Counted from the first letter of the stretch, positions 17,371 through 27,595 are shown. The stretch: 64,000 nucleotides of DNA from Rhizobacter koreensis (GCF_013366375.1 NZ_JABWMJ010000004.1:372001-436000); one strand, 5' to 3'. The notes: a model not told the origin generated them from the letters alone. A program made the numbers and translations.

Positions 17371-19971
17371 TCACACAGCGTGTCCGCGCCGCCGCAGCAG
17401 CTCGGTGATCGCGTCGTCGATGCTCAGACCTTGCGCCCGCAGCTCGTCGATCGGGGCGTTGTCCTCCAGCTTGTTGGAGAACAGCAGGTGGGTCGCCGGG
17501 TCGAGGATGTTGCGCGCCACGCCTTCGCCCACCGGCGATGAGATGTAGACCTCCGAGAAGACGCCCGGCTCCGTGCGCAGCGAGTTGAGCAGCCGCTTCT
17601 TGGGCTCGTCCATCGACAGCCGCCCCTTGCGGTCGAGCATCTCGATCGACTCGGGCTTCTGCCGCAGCAGGAACACCCAGTCCGAGCAGTTGAAGGCCGC
17701 CTCCATCTGGGCCGATCCGTAGTAGTCGTCGGCGCTCTGCGTGGCCGTGCCGAGCGATCCGCCGTACTTGCGGGCGCGACGGGCGGCCTCCTCGACCACG
17801 GCCGCCTTCACGGGGTCGTCGGCGCCGATGTCGCCCAGCTGCTGCTTGAGCTCGTCGATGAAGAGCACCTTGCGCCGGTTGCGCGTCAGGTACATCTCGC
17901 CGGTGATCTGGTGCAGCAGCAGGATGTTGACGACCGCGTGCAGATCGGGCCGGCGCTTCAGCTCCTCGTTCTCGATGACGACGAAGTCGTTGCCGAAGTC
18001 GATGTTGTTGCGCCCCTCGAAGAAGCGCTCGTACTGGCCGCCGCGCGCGTAGGGGTTCAGCATCACGGCCAGGTCGCGGATGCGCGGGTCCTCGCGCACG
18101 CCCAGCTCCTCGATGGTGCCGGCCTTGAAGGCGTCGCGCAACGCTGTCACCGTGAGCGCGTTGCCGTGCTCGCGGAACAGCTTGATCACCATCGCCGAGA
18201 TGGCCTTGTACTGGACCTCGTCCAGCGGCCGGGACATCGAGGCCATCTTGGAGATGGCCGGCACCAGCATGTCGATGTCCTCGTTGATGTCGACGATGTG
18301 CGTGAAGGGGTTGAGGCAGATGTCGACGTCGGGCCGGAACTCGATGTACGTGCCCTTGGCCTTGCGGCACAGCTTCTCGAAGGACCGGCCGAGGTCGAGC
18401 ATCCACACCTTGGCGTCGATGGCCCGGTAGGACCATGCCATCTCGTTCATCAGCACCGACTTGCCGGACCCGGGCGCACCGATGATCGCGAAGTTGTAGT
18501 TGCCCAGGTCGTTGTCGAAGATGTCCAGCGTCATCAGCTGCCCGCGCCGGCCACCGAAGACCAGGGCCGGCGTGCGCGTGCCGCGCCACTCGGCGATCAG
18601 CGGCGCCAGGTGGATGGCATTGGCCATCGTCTTGCGCGAGACGCGGCGCATCTTGGCCAGGTCCTTGTGGAAGGCCTCCGACAGCGTCATCGGCAGGCTG
18701 GCCAGCAGCGCCTGCCGGTGCATGTAGACATCGGCGTTGAGCTGGAAGCCCCGGCCGCGCCAGATCGCGTTGGCGGTCTCCTGGGCGGACACGGCCTTCT
18801 CGGGCGGCGAGAAGATCGCGAGCTGGTGGTACAGGCTCACCAGGCTGCTGCCCACGTCGATGGCGTTGGCCGCCGCCGTCCAGTCCTGCAGCTTCTTGCC
18901 CACGTCGGGCATCACCTCGGCCATCTTGCTGCGCGCGTTCTGGGTCGCGCGCACGTGGTTGGCCGTGACCACGGACTTCATGACGTTGGGGTCGAGCACG
19001 TGCACGCCCATGGTCAGCAGGAAGGGCGCGCTGTACTGCAGCGCCGGCTGCATCAGGTCGCCGATCAGAGAGCCCATCTGCCACAGCGCGAAGCGCTCGG
19101 GGAAGGACTTGATCGAGTAGAAGCGTGCTTCCAGCGATCCCTCGTGACCTTCTTTCCAGAGGGTCAGACCGGCAGGATGCGGGTCCTGGATGGTGTCGAA
19201 GTCGACGATCTGATCGCGGATCTCGCGGCCGTCGTCGTAGTGAAGGTTGGGGGCGTCGGTCTGGGAAACCCGGTCCGGGTTGGTGAACAGCGCACACCAG
19301 TTGATCAGGTCCGCGGCGTCGCATACACGGCTGGGCAGCGACGCCGAGCGCAACGTGGACGCCATGGACTCGCGCAGCGCGACCAGTTCGTCGCGCCGGG
19401 TCAGGTCGCCTGCCTGTTCCACGCCGCCGGGCACCGACACGCTCATCATCAGCCGGAAGTCGCGGATCGTGTAGTGGAAGCCGTTGGTCAGCGACTGCTG
19501 CGCACCGTGCAGCAGGTGCCCCACACGCTGCCGAGCAAGGCGGTGGAACAGGTTGTCGTTGCGCGCCGGGCGACCCCAGTGCTTGGCCTTGTCGGCCTGG
19601 TCTGCATCCTCGACGCGCAGGTTGGCATACCGGCGCAGCTGCTCGCGGATGTGCGGCGAGGCAAAGAGGTGGAACTGGATCCCGGTGGCCGGCGGGCAGG
19701 TCGAGTACAGCGAGATCAGCACCTCGGCCATGCGGTCGTCGGCACCCGACTGCGGCATCAGCTCGAGCATGAAGCCCAGGCTGTCGCGGTTGACGAAGAG
19801 CTCCTCGTCGGTGAGGTAGGCCGAGTAGGGCAGCCAGGACGCGAACTGCTCGGCGGGCGTGTCCGGAGGAGAGCCCAGGCCCAGCCAGCCCAGGCTCCCG
19901 TGGCCGGGGCGGCTGCCGCCAGAAGAGGCGGCGGATCGGGTCGAAGCGGTCGGGGCGAACGGAGTGGGCAT
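17371..19971 (-). CDS. traC: TraC, type IV secretion ATPase (VirB4-like)
   Basis: 866-residue cytoplasmic ATPase that powers pilus assembly. Walker A is G-A-P-G-S-G-K-S at 498-505; downstream motifs include M-L-D-L-G-R-S-F and the Walker B V-L-F-I-D-E-L-K. The N-terminal half has the TraC/TraG_N features (F-A-S-W-L-P-Y, G-F-M-L-E-L-M-P-Q-S-G). Length matches TraC of F and SXT. The large plus-strand open frame over this gene is an antisense shadow caused by high GC. Confidence 0.93.
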   Translation of the reverse strand: MPTPFAPTASTRSAASSGGSRPGHGSLGWLGLGSPPDTPAEQFASWLPYSAYLTDEELFVNRDSLGFMLELMPQSGADDRMAEVLISLYSTCPPATGIQFHLFASPHIREQLRRYANLRVEDADQADKAKHWGRPARNDNLFHRLARQRVGHLLHGAQQSLTNGFHYTIRDFRLMMSVSVPGGVEQAGDLTRRDELVALRESMASTLRSASLPSRVCDAADLINWCALFTNPDRVSQTDAPNLHYDDGREIRDQIVDFDTIQDPHPAGLTLWKEGHEGSLEARFYSIKSFPERFALWQMGSLIGDLMQPALQYSAPFLLTMGVHVLDPNVMKSVVTANHVRATQNARSKMAEVMPDVGKKLQDWTAAANAIDVGSSLVSLYHQLAIFSPPEKAVSAQETANAIWRGRGFQLNADVYMHRQALLASLPMTLSEAFHKDLAKMRRVSRKTMANAIHLAPLIAEWRGTRTPALVFGGRRGQLMTLDIFDNDLGNYNFAIIGAPGSGKSVLMNEMAWSYRAIDAKVWMLDLGRSFEKLCRKAKGTYIEFRPDVDICLNPFTHIVDINEDIDMLVPAISKMASMSRPLDEVQYKAISAMVIKLFREHGNALTVTALRDAFKAGTIEELGVREDPRIRDLAVMLNPYARGGQYERFFEGRNNIDFGNDFVVIENEELKRRPDLHAVVNILLLHQITGEMYLTRNRRKVLFIDELKQQLGDIGADDPVKAAVVEEAARRARKYGGSLGTATQSADDYYGSAQMEAAFNCSDWVFLLRQKPESIEMLDRKGRLSMDEPKKRLLNSLRTEPGVFSEVYISSPVGEGVARNILDPATHLLFSNKLEDNAPIDELRAQGLSIDDAITELLRRRGHAV

Positions 19972-20010
19972 GGAGCGTGCCTCGCAGGGATGGCCGGAAG
20001 AGGTGTCAGG

Positions 20011-20733
20011 TCAGTCGTTGGGTTCGTTGCCACGCGGATCGACGGGCATCTGCGGCCGGCCCGCCGGAGGTGTCAGGCCGGGCAGGGACAGCGAACCACC
20101 CGGTTGATCTGTCCGACCGGACTGGTTCGATGTCCTGGGGTCGCGCGATTCGGTGGCGCCGCCGGCAGGACGTCCGGATGTGGGCGGCGGAGGCCGCAGC
20201 GGCGCGTAGGCATCGCGGATCTGCCGCTGCGCGTGCTCGACGAGCCACTGGCCATCGTCGACCCGGACGTAGACGTAGCCCTGGTCGTGGAGGTCGCGAT
20301 CGGCGTCTTCCCAGGGCTTGAACCAGAGCCGCAGGATGCGGGCCGAGGACCGGAGCGGCATGGCCGTGGGCGAGGGCGGCGCCGTTGGTGAGACGGCGAT
20401 GCGGGAGGCCGCCGCGCCTGCAGCGCCCGCCGCGGCCGCGCCGGTGATGCCCTCCGTCGCGCGCGGAGCTTGCGGCGTGCCTGGGCTGGCACCAGCCGTT
20501 CGCCGCTGACTCGGCAGGTTGTTCTGCACGGCATTGGCGTAGGTGCCGGAGACGGAGTCGCAGGTCACACCGTCCGGGGCCTTGCAGGCATAGCTGGAGC
20601 TGCCGCTGAGACCGCTCATGCTCATGCAGCCGCTCAGCATCCAGACCAGCAGCACCGACGCCGCGGCCAGTCCGGTGGCTGGGGCAGCACGCGATGTCGG
20701 AGCTGCGGGGAACACGACGGCGGGCTGCTTCAT
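20011..20733 (-). CDS. traV: TraV, outer-membrane lipoprotein of the secretion core complex
   Basis: 240-residue lipoprotein, the VirB7-like part of the outer-membrane core. The lipobox is L-S-G-C (cysteine near residue 35), preceded by a hydrophobic signal. The mature start [20 protein letters not shown] is the TraV signature with two cysteines. A Pro/Thr/Ala-rich linker and a C-terminal domain with [17 protein letters not shown] follow. Start ATG at 20733 overlaps the upstream stop by 4 bp. Confidence 0.88.
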   Translation of the reverse strand: MKQPAVVFPAAPTSRAAPATGLAAASVLLVWMLSGCMSMSGLSGSSSYACKAPDGVTCDSVSGTYANAVQNNLPSQRRTAGASPGTPQAPRATEGITGAAAAGAAGAAASRIAVSPTAPPSPTAMPLRSSARILRLWFKPWEDADRDLHDQGYVYVRVDDGQWLVEHAQRQIRDAYAPLRPPPPTSGRPAGGATESRDPRTSNQSGRTDQPGGSLSLPGLTPPAGRPQMPVDPRGNEPND

Positions 20734-21650
20734 GGCTTGCCCCCCGCCACCTGCGACACCTGCTTGAGGCGCGCGAGCAGCACGGCCCGGTCGACGTAGC
20801 CGTCGGTGCGAGTGCCATCCGCCCAGACCAGGGTGGGTGTGCCCTGGACGGCGAGGCGTTGCGCGAGCGCGAGGTTGCGGTCGAGCGGGTTGTCGCACTC
20901 CGGGGCCCGCAGGGCTGCCGGGTCGCCCGCCGGCCTGAGCAGCGAGGTGTCGCCCTGCAGCATGAACCGGTGCCAGGCCTTCTCGCGGTCCGCTGCGCAC
21001 CAGATCGAGACCGGACGCGCGCGGCCCTGGAAGGGCACGAGGAAGGTGTAGATCGTCACGTCGTCCAGGCCGGCGAGCTCGGGCTCGAGCCGGCGGCAGA
21101 ACGAGCAACCCGGGTCGCTGAAGACAGCGATGCGACGGTGCTCGTTGCCGCCGCTGCCTCGCACGGTCTTGATCGCGTCCGCCAGCGGCAGTTGGTCGAA
21201 GGCGATGGGTGCGTCGGGAGCCGGCACGCGGTCGGACTGCGCCGAGGGAACGCCCGCGCCGGGCGCCTGCCCGGCCTGCGCAGCGCTGGCGGCCGCGCGT
21301 GCCAGTCTGGGGCCGGTGAGGTCCTGCATCGTCTGGGTGTCGAAGACCCGGCCGAAGATGAAGTAGCGCGGATTCCGCGGCGACACGTAGGCCACGTTGC
21401 TGTTCATCCAGACCTCGTAAAGACCGGCCACTGGCGAGCGCTGCACCTGCGTGAACTGGGTGCCGGGGTGCGCCTTGCGCAGAGCGGCCAGCAGCCGCGC
21501 CTCATCTGCGGCTGCGGCGCCGGCGTGGCCTGCGGCAAGGGCCGTCAGACTGGCCACGAGCCAAGCCGCCGGCTGGTGGTGCCGGCCGGGAGCACGCAGG
21601 GCGGGGGAGGTAAAGGCAAAGCCTGGCGAGGGCTTGTCAGTCGTTGGCAT
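20730..21650 (-). CDS. dsbC: DsbC-type thiol:disulphide interchange protein
   Basis: 306-residue periplasmic protein with the DsbC/DsbG layout: signal segment ([18 protein letters not shown]), an N-terminal dimerisation domain ([17 protein letters not shown]), a linker, and a thioredoxin domain with [14 protein letters not shown] and cis-Pro in V-Q-G-T-P-T-L-V. It probably isomerises disulphides in TraN, TraU, TraV and TraH. The start at 21650 overlaps traB by 14 bp. Confidence 0.85.
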   Translation of the reverse strand: MPTTDKPSPGFAFTSPALRAPGRHHQPAAWLVASLTALAAGHAGAAAADEARLLAALRKAHPGTQFTQVQRSPVAGLYEVWMNSNVAYVSPRNPRYFIFGRVFDTQTMQDLTGPRLARAAASAAQAGQAPGAGVPSAQSDRVPAPDAPIAFDQLPLADAIKTVRGSGGNEHRRIAVFSDPGCSFCRRLEPELAGLDDVTIYTFLVPFQGRARPVSIWCAADREKAWHRFMLQGDTSLLRPAGDPAALRAPECDNPLDRNLALAQRLAVQGTPTLVWADGTRTDGYVDRAVLLARLKQVSQVAGGKP

Positions 21651-23091
21651 CGTCGGAGACCTCCGGGTTGCTCGGGCGGACTGCAAGGGGCGCGGCGGCA
21701 GCGGCGCTCATCGGCACATCGATGCGGACGCCCTTGGTGATGACGACATCGATCTCGCGGCCGGCGTCGACCTCGATCACGGGGAAGGTGTTCTCGGCCA
21801 GCTTGATGTAGTACTGGGCGAGCCGGTCGAGGGCGCGGCCGACGCCGGTGCCGAGCCCGGCGCGGTAGGCGTCGGCACCCGAGGCGCTGGTGATCGTTCC
21901 CAGCGGCGAGGTGCTGACGTTGGTGGACGAGGTGGCCAGGCCCTGGCCGATGCCGCTGACCACGCCGGCCAGCAGGGCGTTGGCGAGCATCTGGCCCTGC
22001 TTGGTCACCAGCCGTCCGCGCATGCCGACCTTGCCGTCCTCGCCGTAGACGCTGCCCTGGATCTTCACTTCCAGGGTCGCGCCGTCGGCGCGGACACACG
22101 AGAGGTTCTCGGTGCGGAGGTAGGCCCGTTCGGAGCTGATGTCGCCGTAGCCAGCCGCGATGACGAAGCACTCGCGGTACTCGCCACGGAAGCGGTTGGG
22201 CAGCACCGCGTTGTCCGACAGGCGGATCAGCACCGGGTGGGGGTTGGACTGCGCCTGCCCGCCGGTGGGTGCGTCCAGTCCGCCAAGCAGCGTGCCGCGT
22301 GTGAAGCTCACGGGCAGCCAGGTCGACACCGTCCGAGGCTCGGCCGCCGGTGTGCCGGCGCGCTCCGAAGCGCTGCCGCTCGCGCCGGCGACGCCTTGCA
22401 TGCTGCGATCCACCAGCGTGACGCGGCTGATCGCAGGTGCCGCCGGCGCCGCCGGTGCGGGGTCGGTCGTCGGCAGCCCCGGCATGCCCGCCGGCAACTG
22501 TCGGCCGGCTGTGCCCGGGCCGTAGGTCGCAGGGAGCGGCAGGCTGGCCGCCGGCGGCAGCCCGGTCGGCGTCGTGCCGGCCGAGACCGACGGCAAGGCG
22601 GGTGGGAGTGGTGCAGGCACGGGCGGTACCAGGACCGCAGCGGGAGCCGGAGGGGTGGCACCCTGGGCCGCCTGCGTCGCCGAGGTCAGGCGCTGTTCCA
22701 GTTCCGCGAATCGCTGCATCGTGCGGGCCTCGAAGGCCTGGCGGTCGCGGTTGAGCCGGGTCTGCTCCTCGCGCTCGCTCTCGTACTGGGCGAGCTTGCT
22801 GCCTGCGGTGCCGACCCACTGGTCCACCGGGTTGACCTGCTGGCCGGGCGGCATGACGCCGATGTTGGTGACTGGCCCCGGCGCGCCGGCGGCGGGCTTG
22901 CGCGCACCGGATGACGAGCCGGGGTCCGTGGACGCGAAGATCAGCCACAGCAGGCCCACGCCGGCGGCGACGATCACACCCAGCAATGCGAACTGGCGCT
23001 GGCGCGGCGTCATCCGCTCGGCCAGTTGCGCGCCGAGGCGGGTGGCCGACTGGCGAAGGGCGGCTGCGGAGGGAGGCAGGGGCGTCACCAT
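21637..23091 (-). CDS. traB: TraB, secretion core scaffold (VirB10-like)
   Basis: 484-residue protein joining inner and outer membranes. One transmembrane helix ([19 protein letters not shown]) is followed by a coiled-coil ([14 protein letters not shown]), a long Pro/Ala-rich segment and the C-terminal VirB10/TraB domain ([35 protein letters not shown]). ATG at 23091 forms a TGATG junction with traK; a GTG one codon earlier is possible. Confidence 0.9.
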   Translation of the reverse strand: MVTPLPPSAAALRQSATRLGAQLAERMTPRQRQFALLGVIVAAGVGLLWLIFASTDPGSSSGARKPAAGAPGPVTNIGVMPPGQQVNPVDQWVGTAGSKLAQYESEREEQTRLNRDRQAFEARTMQRFAELEQRLTSATQAAQGATPPAPAAVLVPPVPAPLPPALPSVSAGTTPTGLPPAASLPLPATYGPGTAGRQLPAGMPGLPTTDPAPAAPAAPAISRVTLVDRSMQGVAGASGSASERAGTPAAEPRTVSTWLPVSFTRGTLLGGLDAPTGGQAQSNPHPVLIRLSDNAVLPNRFRGEYRECFVIAAGYGDISSERAYLRTENLSCVRADGATLEVKIQGSVYGEDGKVGMRGRLVTKQGQMLANALLAGVVSGIGQGLATSSTNVSTSPLGTITSASGADAYRAGLGTGVGRALDRLAQYYIKLAENTFPVIEVDAGREIDVVITKGVRIDVPMSAAAAAPLAVRPSNPEVSDDAND

Positions 23092-24026
23092 CACTGGCCT
23101 CCGCGGCGGATGACGAAGACGTTGCTCGTTTCGCCCGGACGCAGGTTGTGGTGCTCCACAGCCACGGCCAGCACCTGTCCACCCGAGGGGCTGTCGGGTC
23201 GGTCGAACTCCTGCTCCGCCAGCACCATCAGGGCCTGGCTCACGTTCTGCAGCAGGTACTTCTCGCCCACCAGACCCCGGCCCTCGTAGCGCCGCATCAG
23301 CGAGAACCTGGCTTCCGCCCAGAGCTGGATCGGCTGGTTGAGCTCGTCCACGCGGATGTCGGGCGGCACGCGGTCCGACGCCATCGCCAGGAGCAGCGTC
23401 TTCAGCCCCCGGATGTGGTTGGGGGCGGCGACCAGCGGTGTCTGCGAGCCCGCGGCACCGGTCGGTGACTGCGTCGCTTGCAGCGCCCGTTGGCCGGGGT
23501 CGCGGATGACGATGGTGTCGGCCGGGGTGTCTGCCTTGCGCAGCACCAGCGTGTAGGTGGCGTGCGCCGACGAGATGAACAGGTTGACCGGCTTGGGCGA
23601 GTCGCCGACCGGGCGGATGTAGATCTCACCCTTGTCGCGGTCGCACTCCAGCACGATCTCCCCCGCGGGGTTCACGGGCGGCAACGCGGCAGCGGGTGGC
23701 CCACCGTTGCTGCTGCTGGAAGACGGCGCGGCGGGGCCGCAGTTGCTGGAATGGATGTTGCCGAACACGTCCGTGATCGCGGCGCCGTCGATGCGGATGC
23801 GCGTGGGCTCCTTGATCGACAGCACGGCCTCGACGGCCACGCCGTCGCGGGCATCCAGCACCTGCAGCGCGGTTGCCGGCGCTGCAGCTGCGAGCAGGCC
23901 TGTCAGGGCCGCCCATGCGGCGACCGAACGGAAACAGCGGGGTGTCAGGCAACCGCGCGCCGTGAACACCACCGCTGCCGGGGCAGCGTGGCGACGGCGT
24001 AGCGGCCCGGAGTCACGGCGCGGCAT
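23091..24026 (-). CDS. traK: TraK, secretin-like core protein (VirB9-like)
   Basis: 311-residue periplasmic protein with a signal segment (A-L-T-G-L-L-A-A-A-A-P-A-T-A-L-Q) and mature start L-Q-V-L-D-A-R-D-G-V. TraK-like blocks include F-G-N-I-H, a Ser-rich low-complexity insert at about residues 95-115, L-V-L-R-K-A-D-T-P-A and the C-terminal D-R-P-D-S-P-S-G-G-Q-V-L-A-V-A-V-E. With TraB and TraV it builds the core channel. It overlaps traE by 14 bp. Confidence 0.87.
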   Translation of the reverse strand: MPRRDSGPLRRRHAAPAAVVFTARGCLTPRCFRSVAAWAALTGLLAAAAPATALQVLDARDGVAVEAVLSIKEPTRIRIDGAAITDVFGNIHSSNCGPAAPSSSSSNGGPPAAALPPVNPAGEIVLECDRDKGEIYIRPVGDSPKPVNLFISSAHATYTLVLRKADTPADTIVIRDPGQRALQATQSPTGAAGSQTPLVAAPNHIRGLKTLLLAMASDRVPPDIRVDELNQPIQLWAEARFSLMRRYEGRGLVGEKYLLQNVSQALMVLAEQEFDRPDSPSGGQVLAVAVEHHNLRPGETSNVFVIRRGGQ

Positions 24027-24579
24027 GGGTCACCTCCTTGAAGGTCTTCAGGTGCATCCGGCCGCCGCTGTACGCGAAGCCCACCTCGTAGGCCTTGGCG
24101 TCGTTGGCCGTTTCCAGGCCGTTGACCAGCGTGCGCAGCCGGCCGCGGACGACGACGGTCTGTGTGTCCTCGTTGGGCACCAGCTGCTGCGGCATGAAGA
24201 AGGTGCTGGCGTTGATGCGCTTCAGCCGCGCCGCCTCCAGCTCCTGGCGGGTCTTGAGCTCGCCATGCTGGTCGGGCTCGACATAGCCGAGCAGGATGTC
24301 CTTCTTCCAGTCGATGGAGGCCGGCGTTACGTCCAGCACCAGCCAGGCGATGAAGGCGCCCATCTGCTCGAGGTACTCGCCGCTGGCCTTGTCGCGCGAG
24401 ACCCAGAAGGACTTGTTGATGGACGGCGGCACGACGACGGTGCGCACGGTTCCCAGCAGGTTGAGGATCACCACCAGGGCCAGCACATGCGCGGCGGCCA
24501 GCAGGCCCACGGTGAGCGCCAGGCCGCGGTTGCGGCGGCGCATCTCCTTGATGTCCCCGTTCAGGCGTTCGAAGTCCAT
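24013..24579 (-). CDS. traE: TraE, pilus assembly inner-membrane protein
   Basis: 188-residue TraE family protein, with one transmembrane helix (L-A-L-T-V-G-L-L-A-A-A-H-V-L-A-L-V-V-I-L) and a periplasmic VirB5/VirB8-like part containing P-P-S-I-N-K-S-F-W-V-S and Y-L-E-Q-M-G-A-F-I-A, which are conserved in TraE. It lies 16 bp after traL and overlaps traK. Confidence 0.9.
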   Translation of the reverse strand: MDFERLNGDIKEMRRRNRGLALTVGLLAAAHVLALVVILNLLGTVRTVVVPPSINKSFWVSRDKASGEYLEQMGAFIAWLVLDVTPASIDWKKDILLGYVEPDQHGELKTRQELEAARLKRINASTFFMPQQLVPNEDTQTVVVRGRLRTLVNGLETANDAKAYEVGFAYSGGRMHLKTFKEVTHAAP

Positions 24580-24595
24580 GGTGGCGGCCTTGGGG

Positions 24596-24895
24596 TCAAC
24601 CGACCATGCGCCGGATGTGCGACGGCGGCGTGGCGCGCATCGCCGTCAACGGGCTGGTGGGCAGGTGCCAGTACAGCCAGTGCACCGCGAAGGCCGGGTG
24701 CTTGTCGGCCTTGATGCGGGCGATGGCGCGCGAGGTGAGGAAGCCGGCAGCCAGGCACAGCGCGAAGGAGAACTTCGAGCCGGACATGTAGCCCATGAAC
24801 AGCCCGAAGAGCAGGGGCGCGGCGACGTCGACGTCCCAGAAGCCGATCTTCCACTGGTCGTCCAGGCGGCGCGGGATGTAGGTGTCGGCGTGCAT
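24596..24895 (-). CDS. traL: TraL, pilus assembly protein
   Basis: 99-residue TraL family protein (VirB3-like). It starts Y-I-P-R-R-L-D-D-Q-W-K-I-G-F-W, as TraL does, has a hydrophobic stretch (P-L-L-F-G-L-F-M-G-Y-M-S-G) and ends with H-W-L-Y-W-H-L-P. Position between traA and traE is the F order. Confidence 0.9.
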   Translation of the reverse strand: MHADTYIPRRLDDQWKIGFWDVDVAAPLLFGLFMGYMSGSKFSFALCLAAGFLTSRAIARIKADKHPAFAVHWLYWHLPTSPLTAMRATPPSHIRRMVG

Positions 24896-24926
24896 GCGGG
24901 CCTCCTGCTCGTCGGCTGCGCGCGCG

Positions 24927-25343
24927 TCAAATCACCGCACCCATGATCGCGCCCGCGATCACGAGGCCGACCGCGGCGAAGATGGCCAGCCCGACATAGA
25001 ACAGCACCGGGCCGAAATTGCGCAGCGCGGCCAGCGAGATGAGTGCGACCACGAAGCCGACGAAGCCGACCAGGGCCTTGATGCCCGGCCCCAGGCTCGC
25101 GATCTGCGTCAGCGCCGAGGTGAGCGGGCCGGTGATGCCGGTGAAGGCGACCAGGTCGAGGGCGTAGCCGGGAAAGGCGACGCACAGGCCGAGTGCCATC
25201 AGCACGAAGAGCGAGACCGGCGACAGCAGGCGCTTCGAGCGGCGGCTACCGGCGAAGTGGGCCGTACCGGGGCCGTCGATGACGTCGGGTGCGAGGGAGC
25301 CCGTGGCACGGGCGGGATGCACAGAGGCGAGAGCGGTGTTCAT
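24927..25343 (-). CDS. traA: TraA-like conjugative pilin precursor
   Basis: 138-residue prepilin. A long leader (about 60 residues) with hydrophobic L-S-P-V-S-L-F-V-L-M-A-L-G-L-C-V-A-F-P-G-Y-A would be cut by signal peptidase, leaving a mature pilin of roughly 75 residues with two hydrophobic helices (A-L-V-G-F-V-G-F-V-V-A-L and V-L-F-Y-V-G-L-A-I-F-A-A-V-G-L-V). That is the usual size and topology of F-type pilins. It is first in the traA-L-E-K-B run. Confidence 0.8.
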   Translation of the reverse strand: MNTALASVHPARATGSLAPDVIDGPGTAHFAGSRRSKRLLSPVSLFVLMALGLCVAFPGYALDLVAFTGITGPLTSALTQIASLGPGIKALVGFVGFVVALISLAALRNFGPVLFYVGLAIFAAVGLVIAGAIMGAVI

Positions 25344-25398
25344 GGGATTCCTCCGAGGGATCAGGGCTGGGAGACGAGGGTGGATGGCGGTGGCGGTC

Positions 25399-25480
25399 GG
25401 GTCGGGTGCGGGTGATCAGCGGGTTGGGGCCAGGGTGCGGGCCAGTGCGGGTAAGGGCGGGTGTGCAGATGAGGGTTGGG
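25399..25480 (+). repeat. dense GGG-tract cluster upstream of the pilin gene
   Basis: About ten runs of three or four G on the plus strand, most separated by 1-8 bases, in the 151 bp between the OmpA-like gene and traA. The density and short loops suit G-quadruplex formation on the template strand of the tra operon. No coding function is seen; a regulatory effect on pilin expression is speculation. Confidence 0.5.
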
Positions 25481-25494
25481 CGACTGCAGGCGCA

Positions 25495-26265
25495 CTACAG
25501 GTCGGAGAGAACACGCCAGAAGGCGATCTCGACCCGCCGGTTGCGCGCACGGCCTGCCGGGGTGTCGTTCTCCGTCGCGTAGCAGCAGACGCCGCGTCCA
25601 TCGACGTTGAGCTCTGCGTCAGCCAGATGCGGGTGGCGTGCCCGCAGGTACTGCGCGACCGCAGCAGCGCGCTGGCGGGCCAACAGTTCATTGGCAGCCG
25701 CAGGTCCGACGTTGTCGGTGCGGCCCCGGATGTCGATTCGCCGGATGCCGTCGCCCTTGGCCGCGGCATCGATCACGGCACGGGCAGCGGCCGTGAGCAC
25801 CGCGCTCCCGAACGGAAAGCTCACAACGAGCTCGGACACCAGCGGTTCGCCCGCGTCCTCGGGCACGATCGCGGTTCGCTGCGCAGGGGGCAGCGGTGCC
25901 TGGGGTCCGGCGATCACCAAGGTCTCGCCGGGGCTCAGCGACTGGGCGATGACCGCATCCGACCTCGGGGTGGAGTCAGCTCGCGCATCAGCCGATCCTG
26001 CACGCGGCGGATCGACGGCCAGCGTCTTCGGCGTGACGACGGGGCAGGCGGGCGGTGCGCACGTGGCGAACCGAGCCTGGCGGCCGTGGTCCAGCTGGGC
26101 GATCGACAGCCCTGCCGCGGCGCGCGCCGAAGTGGCGGGCGGCTGAGCGGCCTCTGGCCGTGACGGGAGGGCGCCTGTTGGGGGTGTGCTGCACGACGAC
26201 GCGGCGCCAACGGCCGTCACCGCGAGCACAGGCACGGCCAGAAGCCGAAGCGCACGTCGCGTCAT
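25495..26265 (-). CDS. OmpA-family peptidoglycan-binding lipoprotein
   Basis: 256 residues. N-terminal signal with possible lipobox (A-S-S-C), a Pro/Ala-rich linker, and a C-terminal OmpA-like domain with S-F-P-F-G-S-A-V-L near residue 165, [12 protein letters not shown] and R-N-R-R-V-E-I, the normal peptidoglycan-binding motif set. The start at 26265 overlaps the transglycosylase stop by ATGA. It probably anchors or guides the transfer channel through the cell wall. Confidence 0.8.
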   Translation of the reverse strand: MTRRALRLLAVPVLAVTAVGAASSCSTPPTGALPSRPEAAQPPATSARAAAGLSIAQLDHGRQARFATCAPPACPVVTPKTLAVDPPRAGSADARADSTPRSDAVIAQSLSPGETLVIAGPQAPLPPAQRTAIVPEDAGEPLVSELVVSFPFGSAVLTAAARAVIDAAAKGDGIRRIDIRGRTDNVGPAAANELLARQRAAAVAQYLRARHPHLADAELNVDGRGVCCYATENDTPAGRARNRRVEIAFWRVLSDL

Positions 26266-26855
26266 GGCGCCACCCTCGCAGCCAGCAGGACGGGCGCCGC
26301 TTGCGCCGCCTGCACAGGCCGCTGCGATGTCGCCGCAACGGGACGTTTGGCCGCGCCGCTGGCGGAAGGCAGCCGGCGGTAGACCTTCCAGGCGTAGCTG
26401 GCACGCGCCGCCGTGCAGGCCTCGCCCTTGAGCTGGCTGCAGGCGGCGTTGTAGGCGCCGACCGCGTTCCAGGAGGCACCGTGCCGAGCGAATGCGTCGG
26501 CCAGCAGCCACGCGCCGACGTGGATGTTCGTGCATGGGTCGTAGAGCTGCGCCTCGCCGATGCCATGCCGCGCGAGCGTCGGAAGGTGGGAGCTGTTGAT
26601 CTGCATGAGCCCGATGTCGTAGGAGCCCGTGCGCTGCAGATGCGATCGGTTCACGGCGCGAGGGTCGAGGTTGGACTCGACACGCGCCACCGCGACCAGC
26701 AGGTGGGGCGACAGCCCGTAGCGCTGCGCAGCCTGCTCCCAGCAGGCCTGGGCCTGCAACGGCGCCCAGCCGGTGGCGAGCGCTGCCAGCAGCCAGGGTC
26801 CTGGCATCGGCCTGGTCAAGGACCTTGGCGCGGGGAACAATAGCGGCACCTGCAT
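26262..26855 (-). CDS. lytic transglycosylase (VirB1-like)
   Basis: 197-residue secreted SLT-domain enzyme that opens peptidoglycan for the secretion channel. After a signal peptide comes [14 protein letters not shown], the catalytic Glu in [19 protein letters not shown] and A-V-G-A-Y-N-A, all classical family 1 motifs. It is coupled to the OmpA-like gene by a 4 bp overlap. Confidence 0.9.
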   Translation of the reverse strand: MQVPLLFPAPRSLTRPMPGPWLLAALATGWAPLQAQACWEQAAQRYGLSPHLLVAVARVESNLDPRAVNRSHLQRTGSYDIGLMQINSSHLPTLARHGIGEAQLYDPCTNIHVGAWLLADAFARHGASWNAVGAYNAACSQLKGEACTAARASYAWKVYRRLPSASGAAKRPVAATSQRPVQAAQAAPVLLAARVAP

Positions 26856-26970
26856 GGATCGACCCGTGACGTCTTGGTGGACAGGGCGACGCCGTTGCTG
26901 TCGGCCAGGCGTGGCCGAGTGCGGGGCGTCGAGCGACGGGTGAGGACCGGCGGAGCGGTCAGGGTCGGAA

Positions 26971-27010
26971 GCGGGTGTGGAGCGGGTATTGAGCGGGTAT
27001 CGAGAGCGGG
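26971..27010 (+). repeat. short GAGCGGGTAT tandem repeat
   Basis: GAGCGGGTAT appears twice directly (26990-27000 region and one copy just before), with related GCGGG units on both sides, giving four GGG tracts about 10 bases apart in the 224 bp upstream of the transglycosylase gene. No gene is seen in this gap. Confidence 0.4.
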
Positions 27011-27079
27011 CCTACGGACAGGTGACCTGCGGCGTGTGAGGGACGAAGCCCCAGCACCACCGCGCCGTCACCTCTCGCC

Positions 27080-27595
27080 TCATCCGGGGCGGGACGGGCG
27101 CCCGCGCGCGGCTCGGTCGGCCATGTTCAGCCGGGCCTGGCGCAGCACCAGCGTGTCGGCGCCCTCGTGCTGGCGGCACAGGGCCACGCAGGCGGTGGTC
27201 AGCTGGTCGAGCTGGAACTTGGGGTTGGGGTGGCGGTTGGCAGGCGAGCGCTGCACGGCCAGCAGAAGCTCGTACTGCGGGCGCCACATCGACTCGCGGC
27301 GTCTGGGCGTCAGCGGCGGGCGCAGCACCAGCTGCGTTCCCAGGAAGTCGAAGATCCGCGCTGGCGCGTCATCGTGCAGGAAGACCAGCGACACGCAGGC
27401 GCTGATGAGGTCCGGGAAGCGGAAGGTCGGCGACACGTTGCCCTCGCTGCGCAGCACCGTGAACAGCCAGTCGTGCTCCTCGAGCCAGAGCCGGGTCTCG
27501 ATGGTCTCCGGGTGTTCGCTGTCTTGGGCGCCGGAGCCGGAGTTGCCAGCCTGGGTGGCGACGTCGCAGCGGGCAGCGGGCAATGCAGAGTACAT
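27080..27595 (-). CDS. conserved-looking protein at the head of the tra block, function unknown
   Basis: About 171 residues from ATG at 27595. Soluble, with no signal peptide; Trp- and Leu-rich segments (E-E-H-D-W-L-F-T-V-L-R, F-P-D-L-I-S-A-C-V-S-L-V) look like a folded cytoplasmic protein. I do not recognise it. Longer in-frame versions add an Arg/Thr/Pro-rich N-terminus that looks like non-coding read-through. It is the first intact gene on the minus strand of the conjugation block, 224 bp upstream of the transglycosylase gene. Confidence 0.6.
   Translation of the reverse strand: MYSALPAARCDVATQAGNSGSGAQDSEHPETIETRLWLEEHDWLFTVLRSEGNVSPTFRFPDLISACVSLVFLHDDAPARIFDFLGTQLVLRPPLTPRRRESMWRPQYELLLAVQRSPANRHPNPKFQLDQLTTACVALCRQHEGADTLVLRQARLNMADRAARGRPSRPG

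Noticed and set aside
17249..19324. 691-codon minus-strand frame inside traC
   Set aside because: Out-of-frame overlap of traC rich in Arg/Pro/Ala; TraC motifs are in the other frame.
17911..20391. 826-codon plus-strand open frame over traC/traV
   Set aside because: Shadow of the TraC ATPase gene in high-GC DNA, low-complexity V/D/H/Q product.
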